Positions 1 through 5,591 of a stretch of 6,085 nucleotides of DNA are shown one piece after another. Origin of the DNA: Desulfobacula sp. (lineage in GTDB: Bacteria; Desulfobacterota; Desulfobacteria; Desulfobacterales; Desulfobacteraceae); contig JAQICW010000180.1 of the NCBI GenBank assembly GCA_027858355.1, positions 1 to 6,085 on the forward strand, in the 5' to 3' direction. Position numbers and translations under genes: made by a program. Within the stretch, counting starts at the first letter, position 1, and each line of letters starts with the position of its first letter. Below the pieces are notes generated by a model. It was not told where the DNA came from. It did not search any database and saw only the letters and a program-made list of their open reading frames with translations.

Positions 1-3
1 CGA

Positions 4-198
4 TCATATCCAGTTTTCTATTTTCAAATCTTCTATTCTTTTGAAGTGTTTATCATTGTTGGTTACCAGCCGCATTTTGTTACTTATTGCAATCGATGCG
101 ATAAATAAATCTGAGTCGTTGATCATTTTATTCTGTATATTCGGAATAGCATCGTTCAGCCAATATATAATAATGTCTGTATCAAGCATATAATTCAT
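4..198 (-). pseudogene. VapC-type PIN-domain toxin with a large internal deletion
   Basis: The 64-residue product joins the start of a VapC-like PIN ribonuclease (MNYMLDTDIIIYWL, with the first catalytic Asp at residue 6) straight to the end of one (DLFIASIAIS, LVTNNDKHFKRI, LKIENWI). The whole PIN toxin in this same window has 135 residues, so roughly 65 to 70 central residues are missing, including the stretch with the conserved catalytic Glu (T-L-G-E-L in the intact copy). Asp30 and Asp49 of the later acidic sites remain. The deletion is in frame. The ATG overlaps the stop of the upstream antitoxin (ATGA, 195-198), the usual coupling in such operons. PIN toxins cut RNA through a four-acid metal site, so this version is probably inactive (inference). 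A minimal, differently acting PIN protein cannot be excluded. Confidence 0.75.
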
Positions 199-452
199 GG
201 TTTAGTTACTGCTTCTGATCGAATGTTTTTATCCCGATCAGCATAAATTCCCTTTATGATTGCATTTGTATCTCTTTTATCCTGCCACATCCCGCAAAAT
301 CGTGTCAAATCTTTTTTCCCAGGTTCATCCTCATATAACAGCACAACCTTAATCTTTGAATTCTTCATAACATTCATTTCTTGTAAAATTTCTTTTGGAA
401 GTAAAAGCACCCCATTTTCTGATATATTAGTTGTATATTCGAATGCTTTCAT
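195..452 (-). CDS. AbrB-like antitoxin partner of the PIN toxin
   Basis: An 85-residue protein whose first half (ENGVLLLPKEI, then KNSKIKVVLL) has the strand-turn-strand look of a SpoVT/AbrB-type swapped-hairpin DNA-binding domain. The second half (RFCGMWQDKRD, then IIKGIYADRDKN) resembles the toxin-wrapping tails of antitoxins encoded beside PIN toxins. It lies directly upstream of the truncated PIN gene with a 4-base ATGA overlap, so the pair would be co-transcribed and translationally coupled. The ATG at 450-452 has a GGGAG ribosome site 9 bases upstream. Known antitoxins of this layout neutralise the toxin and repress their own promoter. Because the toxin is gutted, this gene may persist as an orphan antitoxin that could still counter related PIN toxins (inference). 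The antitoxin role rests on context more than on a firm domain match. Confidence 0.65.
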   Translation of the reverse strand: MKAFEYTTNISENGVLLLPKEILQEMNVMKNSKIKVVLLYEDEPGKKDLTRFCGMWQDKRDTNAIIKGIYADRDKNIRSEAVTKP

Positions 453-578
453 ACATTATTGCTCCCTGTTTGATTATTGTTATAGCAGTGTTGACATATA
501 AAAATCATCTTGACACCAACAGTGTATCCATAAACTTAAATTTCTGCAAATTCTTTTTTGTTTATTATAATGTATAAT

Positions 579-591
579 GGGGTCTGACCCC
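579..591. repeat. REP-like palindrome GGGGTCTGACCCC, copy 1
   Basis: A perfect palindrome with 6-base arms around a central T. It is identical to two copies beside the RAYT gene at 2257-2295. Here it follows the RAYT 3' remnant and is flanked by the same sequence (ATAAT before, TAAGTATTTGTT after), so it is the end of a decayed RAYT unit rather than an isolated hairpin. Confidence 0.85.
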
Positions 592-593
592 GA

Positions 594-691
594 TAAGTAT
601 TTGTTTTTAAAGATAAATCATTCCAAAAGACTGCGTTTTCACTTCTTAGAACCCACTTTTTGGGGTCAAAAACAGCATTTTAAGAATTTTG
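594..691 (-). pseudogene. 3' remnant of a RAYT transposase gene
   Basis: This stretch aligns with the end of the RAYT locus at 2297-2397: shared CAAAATTCTTA, ACCCACTTTTT, GGGGTCAAAA and TAAGTATTTGTT blocks, with scattered substitutions and small indels. In one frame it reads KKWVLRSENAVFWNDLSLK followed by TNT, matching KKWVLRGENTVVWSE...TNT at the other locus. Several differences are third-position, as expected if both descend from coding sequence. The 'ENT-hydrophobic-W' pattern is typical of RAYT C termini. The stop codon position has become TAT and a one-base indel breaks the upstream frame. Nothing of the catalytic body is left; the remnant starts 11 bases after the hicB stop. Confidence 0.7.
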
Positions 692-702
692 CAGGAGTGA
701 GA

Positions 703-1062
703 CTAATGCCCCAGATGAGTCTTCCGGGTTGATAAAATAAATTGCTCAGCAGCAGCGGCAAGGAGTTCGGACCGCTTCATTCCATATTTCCCCCTGTACT
801 CATCCACATCGGAAAGTAGAGATTCGGGAAATATTACATTGAACCGTTTTTTAGGTTCAATGATTTTTTTATTTTTCGGTTTCGGAATTGGTTTATTATT
901 TTTTTTTGCAGCTTCAATCCACAATTGCATGGCTATTTCTACTTCTCTCAGCGCTTCTTCAGGTGTTTCGCCAAAAGCAGAACACCCTTTAAGCTCTTCG
1001 ATTTCAGCCATATAATCGCCGTCGCCTTCTGGATCGGGAAAAATTTTAACTGTATATTCCAT
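703..1062 (-). CDS. hicB: HicB-family antitoxin (no HicA visible)
   Basis: A 119-residue protein with two parts. Residues 1 to about 60 (MEYTVKIFPDPEGDGDYMAE, then ELKGCSAFGETPEEAL and WIEAA) are the HicB-like partial RNase H fold. Residues about 73 to 109 (RFNVIFPESLLSDVDEY, then GMKRSELLAAAAEQFI) form a ribbon-helix-helix DNA-binding domain. Such proteins neutralise the HicA mRNA interferase and autorepress the operon. A GGAG site lies 7 bases before the ATG. No HicA-like short dsRBD protein is visible on either side. The position upstream, where hicA normally sits, holds a frameshifted unrelated-looking gene ending 2 bases before this start. It is therefore best read as an orphan antitoxin or transcription regulator. 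Its last 45 codons recur, about 85% identical by eye, at 2990-3124. Confidence 0.85.
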   Translation of the reverse strand: MEYTVKIFPDPEGDGDYMAEIEELKGCSAFGETPEEALREVEIAMQLWIEAAKKNNKPIPKPKNKKIIEPKKRFNVIFPESLLSDVDEYRGKYGMKRSELLAAAAEQFILSTRKTHLGH

Positions 1063-1064
1063 GA

Positions 1065-1432
1065 TTACTCTCCATCAATAATATTAATGGCTTGCTTAAT
1101 TTGATACGCCTTTGCTGTTCCATCTTTCTTTTTCTGAGCATTTATCGGGGGGTGTTCGGGGGTCAGGCTTTCCTTATTGTCGTTGTTGGAGTCTAAATCA
1201 TGTTTTTTTAAAGGAGCTGTATTCTTATTCTACCTGCGCTTTCAAGCATCTTTTGAATTTCTGTTGGCAGGTAGAGCTGATGGGTTCCGGTTATGGCAAG
1301 CCTTGCTGTGTAGACTTCTCCCGTGTTCAGGTTTTGTATACTGGCTGCTACTTTCTGTTTGTTTTCCGTGCTGATTCCCTCGGCTAAACTTTGAATCTCT
1401 TCAATCACCAAGATAATTCTCGATGGAATCAA
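1065..1432 (-). pseudogene. Frameshifted gene of unknown function coupled to hicB
   Basis: The open frame from a TTG at 1430-1432 gives 74 residues (VIEEIQSLAEGIS, NTGEVYTARLAITG, HQLYLPTEIQKML, GRIRIQLL) and stops at 1208. One frame over, an open stretch continues through the same region and down to a TAA at 1065-1067, reading KKHDLDSN, then INAQKKKDGTAKAYQIKQ and AINIIDGE. Restoring one T in CTCCTTTAAAAAAAC (about 1204-1215) joins both halves into about 122 residues. The joined gene would end 2 bases before the hicB ATG, the coupling expected of an operon partner. I do not recognise the family: it does not look like HicA. The TTG start lacks a clear ribosome site, and an in-frame TGA lies 12 to 15 bases upstream of it, so the true 5' end may also be lost. 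That both halves form one gene is inference. Confidence 0.45.
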
Positions 1433-1488
1433 TTGATTTTTTTTATGTCATAAAGAAATTTTGTATATTATCAATGAAAACCTTTCCA

Positions 1489-1896
1489 TCAGCCAAGGTT
1501 AACCCAGTTCTCAACTATCAGCCCGGGCACACGTTTAAATTCCTTGATATTATTTGTTACCAACGTCAGACCGGATGCTCTTGCATGCCCGGCAATCATC
1601 ATATCATACGGTCCAATGGGTTTGCCTATACTATATAATGAAGCCCGAATCTGTCCGAAATGATATGCTGGTTTGTTGTCAAAGGGCAATACTTCAAGTC
1701 GAGCAACCATTGCTTCAATATCTGATAAATTCTGTTCCACCTGCTTTGAATGTTCCGCACCAAAAATCAGTTCTCCCAAAGTCACGCTTGAAATGCACAT
1801 CTGACCTCTGTGCTGTTTAAAACGCATTTTCACTTGCTGTGGGCGATTTTTCATAGTGTAGATTACAATATTTGTATCCAGCAGATACTTCAGCAT
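1489..1896 (-). CDS. vapC: VapC-family PIN ribonuclease toxin
   Basis: A full-length 135-residue PIN-domain toxin of the VapC/MvpA type. The acidic site residues are visible: Asp7 in YLLDTNIVIY, Glu42 in SSVTLGELIFGAE, Asp98 in IGPYDMMIAGHA, and the LVTNN-KEFKRVPGL tail around residues 112-126 ending in ENW. Enterobacterial members of this subgroup cleave initiator tRNA in the anticodon loop; that specificity is known for relatives and not shown here. The ATG (1894-1896) overlaps the vapB stop by one base (TAATG), so translation is coupled to the antitoxin. The gene has all the parts of an active toxin, in contrast to the gutted PIN copy at 4-198. Confidence 0.93.
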   Translation of the reverse strand: MLKYLLDTNIVIYTMKNRPQQVKMRFKQHRGQMCISSVTLGELIFGAEHSKQVEQNLSDIEAMVARLEVLPFDNKPAYHFGQIRASLYSIGKPIGPYDMMIAGHARASGLTLVTNNIKEFKRVPGLIVENWVNLG

Positions 1897-2132
1897 TATA
1901 ATGTCTCCCGAAGCTGATCCTCCGGCTGCCTGCGCTTTGTCATAAAATCGCTGGAAACTCCTGGCGCATCAAACCATTCATCCCAGGATTGATCAACTGG
2001 TTCAATAATGCGCTTGTTTCCAATTGCAATAATATCAACGTCCTTTACTGATTCCGGAAAAGCAACATCTTTAGGTAGTCGAACAGCCTGACTTCGGTTA
2101 CTTTTGAAAATTTTTGTTTGCACACTATTCAT
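1896..2132 (-). CDS. vapB: VapB-family antitoxin
   Basis: A 78-residue AbrB-fold antitoxin. The N-terminal half has the hallmark KIFKSNRSQAVRLPKDVAFP block that dimerises and binds operator DNA. The C-terminal half carries the SWDEWFDAPG motif typical of VapB/MvpT proteins, the tail that occupies the toxin's active site. It comes first in the operon, overlaps vapC by one base, and has a GGAG ribosome site 8 bases upstream of the ATG. A near-consensus sigma70 promoter sits 39 bases upstream. Antitoxins of this family, alone or with toxin, repress their own promoter; three GGATAT words around the -35 are candidate operator parts. The pair appears intact. Confidence 0.93.
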   Translation of the reverse strand: MNSVQTKIFKSNRSQAVRLPKDVAFPESVKDVDIIAIGNKRIIEPVDQSWDEWFDAPGVSSDFMTKRRQPEDQLRETL

Positions 2133-2170
2133 TATTATATCTCCAGGAAAAGGTTTGTCTGTTTCTTAAC

Positions 2171-2198
2171 ATTATAAAGCTAACCAGGGATATGTCAA
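2171..2198 (-). promoter_or_regulatory. Sigma70 promoter of vapBC with possible operator words
   Basis: On the minus strand, TTGACA (2193-2198) and TATAAT (2171-2176) are both perfect consensus hexamers separated by 16 bases, 39 bases upstream of the vapB ATG. The word GGATAT occurs on the plus strand at 2188, 2201 (inside the palindrome GGATATCC) and 2221. These overlap or lie just upstream of the -35, where a VapB-VapC complex could act. The operator role is inference. Confidence 0.8.
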
Positions 2199-2256
2199 GT
2201 GGATATCCTTGTGTCCGATTGGATATGATAATGATAATGGGATTGTTTGTGATAAT

Positions 2257-2295
2257 GGGGTCTGACCCCGATGGTTGATAATGGGGTCTGACCCC
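2257..2295. repeat. Tandem pair of REP-like palindromes after the RAYT gene
   Basis: Two identical GGGGTCTGACCCC palindromes (2257-2269 and 2283-2295), 26 bases apart start to start, each preceded by GATAAT. The inner copy begins one base after the ancestral RAYT stop (TAG, 2297-2299). RAYTs are known to sit beside the REP palindromes they act on, so this is the expected cognate pair. Confidence 0.85.
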
Positions 2296-2296
2296 G

Positions 2297-2970
2297 CTAA
2301 GTATTTGTTGTTACAGCTGGCTCGCTCCAAACAACTGTATTTTCACCCCTTAAAACCCACTTTTTAGGGGTCAAAACAGCTTTGTAAGAATTTTGTGATT
2401 CATGGATTGCATAATCCTCAAGGTGATCTTCGCCCTGGGTAATATTGTCCATGAAATTGGGGTCAGAATTAGTTCTGAATGAAGCAGTGCTTCCCGATCA
2501 ATCAATTGGTATCGCCTGGGTGGGTTTAATATTTCACTATATCCACAAAATTCCCAGTCCTTCGGGTGCTTCACCGCGCCCGCCCGCACCATATTCAACT
2601 CAATATACGCCATGCATCTTAACAGGTGAACCCCACTTTCAATGGCCGTGGTATAAAAACGATCTTCCCAGAAAGCACCCTTACGGTTTTTTCGAGTGTT
2701 GTACGCCTGCCCTGTTCTGCCGGATAACAGCTGCATGCTTTGGGAAATGATGTCCTTGCCACTGTCAACTGCCAGCAGGTGGATATGGTTGCATGTGACA
2801 GCATAGGTAAGCACCTTGAGACCAAACCGTTTTTTGGTTTTAAAAAGCCAGTCCCTCCATACCTTTCTATCCTTTTTAAATTTTAAAAGGTGTTCTTTTT
2901 GATGACATCGATGGGTGATATGCCATACAAAGCCTGGTAAGTGGATTCTTTTTCTGCGTGGCATACTCAT
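2297..2970 (-). pseudogene. REP-associated tyrosine transposase (RAYT), C terminus frameshifted
   Basis: A Y1/HUH single-strand DNA transposase of the TnpA-REP type. The reading frame from ATG 2968-2970 shows MPRRKRIHLPGFVWHITHR, the HUH motif in NHIHLLA (His62, His64), GAFWEDRFYTTAIE, and the tyrosine motif MAYIELNMVRAG (Tyr122 is the likely nucleophile). After LIDREALL (residue 163) it loses family character and stops at 2371. In another frame, open from 2497 to a TAG at 2297-2299, the sequence regains a RAYT-like end: SYKAVLTPKKWVLRGENTVVW, then SE...TNT. So a deletion and frameshift between about 2450 and 2500 separates body and tail. The REP pair follows at once. The catalytic core could still be made, but a functional protein is doubtful. 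A short hairpin (TCAGAA-TTAG-TTCTGA, 2463-2478) lies at the break. No good ribosome site precedes the start. Confidence 0.8.
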
Positions 2971-2989
2971 TTCTGTTTATGATTTTGGG

Positions 2990-3124
2990 TTAATGGTCTG
3001 GATGGGTTCTCCGGGTTGATATGAATTGTTCAGCAGCGGCAGCAAGGAGTTCAGATCGCTTCATTCCATATTTTCCCCTGTATTCATCCACATTAGAAAG
3101 AAGCGATTCGGGAAATATCACATT
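2990..3124 (-). pseudogene. Second, 5'-truncated copy of hicB (ribbon-helix-helix part)
   Basis: The minus strand reads NVIFPESLLSNVDEYRGKYG, then MKRSELLAAAAEQFI, STRRTHPDH and a TAA at 2990-2992. This matches residues 75-119 of the complete HicB at 703-1062, with one codon deleted (FILSTR versus FI-STR) and about 85% base identity by eye. Similarity stops abruptly at 3124. The HicB-like first domain is absent, and no start codon or ribosome site suggests it is expressed. Its stop lies 19 bases upstream of the RAYT start, so hicB tail and RAYT are adjacent here as they are at the first locus. The 63 bases upstream (3125-3187) read KYKDWKFDGCSDLLDEV in one frame, possibly the tail of yet another lost gene that I cannot identify. 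Confidence 0.85.
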
Positions 3125-3187
3125 ACTTCATCGAGCAGGTCTGAGCAGCCGTCGAATTTCCAGTCTTTGTATTTTTTAGTATCCGCT

Positions 3188-4576
3188 TTATTTTAATCCG
3201 GAAAGTACATCTTCAGGGCTGATTATCCAGTATTCTTCATTTTTGATTTTATTATTTTTGCACCACACTGCCATGATTATTTTTTTACGTGTGACCTTCA
3301 GGTTATCAGTCTGTTTGGGAAAATTGGCAATAGATTTTTTCAATTTGCTTATTGTGGCTTTAATATTTGTTTTCTCCTCCCACTTGACCTCACCAAACAA
3401 TAAAAACTCATTGTTTAATGACTCTGCTATAATATCAATCTCCATATTCTTTCCATCACGACCATTCCCCCACCAGCGCTGGCCCGGTTTCCAGCGAATA
3501 TTTGCTATATTAAGATGCGCTGTAGATTTTCGCGCCATCTCCTCCCAAATTTCAGCAGTCTGAGCCTTGAAATTATTTTGCGATTCAGCATAAACTGCAT
3601 CAATAAGGTCTTGCTCAAGAAGTGAATGATTGGGCAGGACAACCCGGTACCAAAATAATAAAAATGGATCTTTGAGTCTGTAAATGGTTTTTTTAGATGA
3701 CCTTGGACTTTCTCCAAAAGGATGGTCACGTTTAATATAACCCAGTTCAATTAAGTTGGACAGAGGACGAGTCAGGCTGGTTGCCGGTTTGCCTAAACGG
3801 CCTGCGATTTCTGATAATCTGTTTGAGCCGTTGGCAATTTAAGTAAGAAGTGAATGCGGCTGGCTTGCGCCGCGCATATCATCAATCAGAAGACGCATGG
3901 GCTCGCTGTGAAGAATGCCATCTCTATCCAGGACAAGTTCTTTGCAGGCTTCTTCCTGGTTTTGGTAAGTTTTTGCAAGTTCCCAGTATCTGGGCACTCC
4001 GCCCCAGACAGAATACGCCTCAACAGCCTCAATATAGTTGAGGGACAAGGCTTGTTTTATCCATCCCGGCTCAAGGGGCCGAACCTTGATAATTTCTGCG
4101 GCCCTGCCGTATAACGGTGCGGCATAGTCAAGAACCAGACCTTGCATCATCCTTTGTGAAGACCCGCAAATTATGATGTTTATTTTATTTTGTTGATTAT
4201 CAATTAATTTCTGGATGATGCTTGGCAATTCCGGGGATTTCTGGACCAGATAGGGAAATTCATCTATAATCAGCGTTGTACCCTTTTTAGCCTGATGTTG
4301 CAGAACCGACAACAAGACTTCCCATGAAGGATAGTTTACCTGTCCGAAACCAGGGATTGTTCTACCTATCTCTATAGCAAGACTTTGAATTTGCAGAGGA
4401 GACTCTTGCTGATCAGCAAGGAAATAAATATCTGTTTTTTTCGCAACATGTTGCAGCAGGGTTGATTTGCCGCATCGTCGTCGTCCATAAATTACAACCA
4501 ATGAGGGATCAGGAGAGCCTAATACACTTGTGAGTTTAGTGATTTCCCGCGTCCTGTTCATAAAATGCAATCTCAT
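3188..4576 (-). pseudogene. ATPase_2-DUF234 protein (P-loop ATPase fused to PD-(D/E)XK-like domain) with in-frame stop
   Basis: One frame of 463 codons, broken only by a TAA at codon 246 (3839-3841). Residues 1-245 are an archaeal-type ATPase_2 domain: Walker A GRRRCGKS at 31-38, Walker B TLIIDEF at 101-107, GSSQRMM at 138-144, and GRAAEIIKVRPL. After the stop the frame continues with a winged helix (LSEIAGRLGKPATSLTRPL, then ELGYIKRD) and KDPFLLFWYR. It ends in a DUF234 nuclease-like domain with Glu379/Asp381 (MEIDIIAES) and Glu396/Lys398 (FGEVKW), the PD-(D/E)XK layout. The combined 462 residues match the usual length of the family, whose role is not established. GAGG precedes the ATG by 5 bases. 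A second, internal ATG at 3536-3538 follows GGGAGG by only 2 bases. Either a recent nonsense mutation or, less likely, readthrough or a split into two proteins. Confidence 0.88.
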
Positions 4577-4648
4577 GTTGTCCTCAGTCCGATAAAATTA
4601 ATGCGGCTTTGCAAAACGTGACATTCTTCAAAGTTTCTATATATGTTT

Positions 4649-4683
4649 GTCATACATTATGTTTAACAAACATAATGTATGAC
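4649..4683. repeat. Perfect 16-bp inverted repeat
   Basis: GTCATACATTATGTTT and its exact complement are separated by 3 bases (AAC). It lies 73 bases upstream of the ATPase_2-DUF234 start and 6 bases after the stop of the DUF4143 fragment. It is AT-rich and no strong T-run follows on either strand, so a classical intrinsic terminator is unlikely. An operator for the ATPase gene or the end of a lost small element are alternatives. Confidence 0.8.
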
Positions 4684-4689
4684 GTCAAA

Positions 4690-4788
4690 TCATTTTTTAC
4701 CTTTTATGAACTGGTGCAGAGATTTTAAACGTCCTGTCTTACCTGCTTTAACTTCAACCGGTATGATTTGAGCTCCTGAAGAAATAAC
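4690..4788 (-). pseudogene. C-terminal fragment of a DUF4143-type AAA ATPase
   Basis: The minus strand reads VISSGAQIIPVEVKAGKTGR, then LKSLHQFIKGKK and a TGA at 4690-4692. The IPVEVKAG block followed by a LKSL-F helix is the characteristic end of COG1373/DUF4143 ATPases, where E-V-K belongs to a degenerate PD-(D/E)XK nuclease fold. Only 32 codons remain. At its 5' side it runs directly into a copied piece of RAYT coding sequence beginning at 4788, in a different frame, so the rest of the gene was replaced or deleted there. This is a different ATPase family from the gene at 3188-4576, although both combine an ATPase with a nuclease-like tail. Confidence 0.75.
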
Positions 4789-4871
4789 ATATTCAACTCA
4801 ATATACGCCATGCATCTTAACAGGTGAACCCCACTTTCAATGGCCGTGGTATAAAAACTGGTTTTAAAAAG
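4788..4871 (-). pseudogene. Internal RAYT fragment, exact copy of 2590-2660 plus a 13-bp piece
   Basis: Bases 4788-4858 are identical over 71 bases to 2590-2660 and encode the RAYT stretch FYTTAIESGVHLLRC, then MAYIELNM, including the tyrosine motif. The next 13 bases (4859-4871, TGGTTTTAAAAAG) match 2835-2847, so 174 bases (58 codons) of the parent gene are skipped in frame. Sequence identity ends on both sides after that. The fragment cannot function. The perfect identity of the long block, beside much more diverged RAYT and hicB copies elsewhere in the window, points to a recent copying event. Confidence 0.85.
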
Positions 4872-4958
4872 TACATCCTAAGCGCTTTTTAGTCTATGAT
4901 TACTGCAATATCCTTTTTAAAAACAATTATTTATCAGCCGACAATCCGACAAATTATA

Positions 4959-5025
4959 TTGAATAATATCATAGTGATATTTTATAACTTTTTAAAACAA
5001 TAGGTTGCAATATGAAACCTTAGGT
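4959..5025 (+). promoter_or_regulatory. Probable promoter and operator of the ParD-like/RelE operon
   Basis: The 200 bases before the operon (4872-5071) hold no gene and are very AT-rich. TTGAAT (4959-4964) and TATAAC (4983-4988), 18 bases apart, could be -35 and -10 boxes. Just downstream lies an imperfect palindrome, AGGTTGCAATATGAAACCT (5002-5020), overlapping a small one, ACCTTAGGT (5017-5025). Both sit where an autorepressing antitoxin would bind. Box assignment is tentative in sequence this AT-rich. Confidence 0.4.
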
Positions 5026-5071
5026 AATAAAATAAAACCATATTAAACAAAATAATTAAATAGGAGGCATT

Positions 5072-5293
5072 ATGTCTACAGCAGTTAAGATTTCAGACGA
5101 TTTAGTTGCAAAAGCAAAAATTAAGTCAAAAGTATTTAAACGGTCAATAGCCGGTCAAATAGAGTATTGGGCAAAAATTGGTCAAATTGTAGAAGACAAT
5201 CCTGATCTTCCACTACCAATGATTCAAGATATTTTAATCGGGAAAGAGCAAATTAAATCTGGGCAGGGTACTCCATATGTATTTGGAGAATGA
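5072..5293 (+). CDS. ParD-like antitoxin
   Basis: A 73-residue protein with the signature of the ParD-like antitoxin family (PF11903 type): KISDDLVAKAK near the N terminus, then RSIAGQIEYWAKIGQIVEDN and PDLPL at residues 24-48, and an IQDIL helix. The first half is a ribbon-helix-helix-type DNA-binding segment in this family. It starts with an ATG behind a strong AGGAGG site 4 bases upstream and overlaps the toxin gene by ATGA (5290-5293). It would bind and inhibit the RelE-like product and repress the operon through the palindromes at 5002-5025 (inference). Together with its partner it is the only plus-strand gene pair here, suggesting it arrived as a separate cassette. Confidence 0.85.
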   Translation: MSTAVKISDDLVAKAKIKSKVFKRSIAGQIEYWAKIGQIVEDNPDLPLPMIQDILIGKEQIKSGQGTPYVFGE

Positions 5294-5586
5294 TCATGAG
5301 TCAAATTACTGAAGTAATTCAGTCACCACTCTTTGCACGACAAAAAAAGAAACTTAAGAAAAATCAAATTAAAAAACTTGACGATGCCATAAGAACTATA
5401 ATGGAAGATCCTGCAATTGGTAGCGCTAAATCTGGTGATTTGCAGGGTGTCCAAGTTTACAAGTACAAATTTGGAAATAATCTTGTTTTGCTTGCATATG
5501 AAGTAAATGAATCCACTCTTTATCTATACGCATTTGGGTCTCATCAGAATTTCTACCGAGAATTAAGCAGATATATCCATCAATAG
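5290..5586 (+). CDS. RelE/ParE-superfamily toxin
   Basis: A 98-residue small basic protein with the RelE/ParE layout: an N-terminal helix pair rich in lysine (SPLFARQKKKLKKNQIKKLDD, interrupted as in the family), AIRTIMEDPAIGSAKSGDL, then the strands VQVYKYKFGNN, LVLLAYEV and LYLYAFGSHQNFYREL. Members paired with PF11903 antitoxins share the G-L-GV-VYKF and G-H-NFYR elements. RelE-type toxins cleave mRNA at the ribosome and ParE-type ones poison gyrase; the sequence does not settle which applies. Translation is coupled to the antitoxin by the ATGA overlap; a second ATG at 5296 is an alternative start two codons later. The gene looks intact. Confidence 0.87.
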   Translation: MIMSQITEVIQSPLFARQKKKLKKNQIKKLDDAIRTIMEDPAIGSAKSGDLQGVQVYKYKFGNNLVLLAYEVNESTLYLYAFGSHQNFYRELSRYIHQ

Positions 5587-5591
5587 ATTCG

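Noticed and set aside
1204..1215. A7 run considered as a programmed -1 frameshift site
   Set aside because: The frame-0 stop TAA precedes or overlaps the run and the codons before it do not form a proper X-XXY-YYZ heptamer, so a simple indel is more likely.
1112..1387. Plus-strand open frames opposite the gene before hicB
   Set aside because: They have no ribosome site and low-complexity, cysteine- and phenylalanine-rich products, as expected of the antisense of a minus-strand coding region.
1479..1500. AACCTT/AAGGTT inverted repeat at the end of vapC as a terminator
   Set aside because: The stem is only 6 bases with a 10-base loop, it overlaps the stop codon, and no T-run of useful length follows.
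2445..2750. Plus-strand 101-codon frame over the RAYT gene
   Set aside because: It is antisense to a clearly recognisable transposase core and its product shows no family features.
2868..2880. A further 13-base match (TATCCTTTTTAAA) to 4909-4921 as more RAYT sequence
   Set aside because: It is AT-rich, isolated by unrelated sequence at the second site, and could easily arise by chance.
3505..3750. Minus-strand frame in the ATPase-nuclease gene
   Set aside because: It is an alternative frame of the continuous ATPase_2-DUF234 reading frame, which carries the winged-helix and nuclease motifs.
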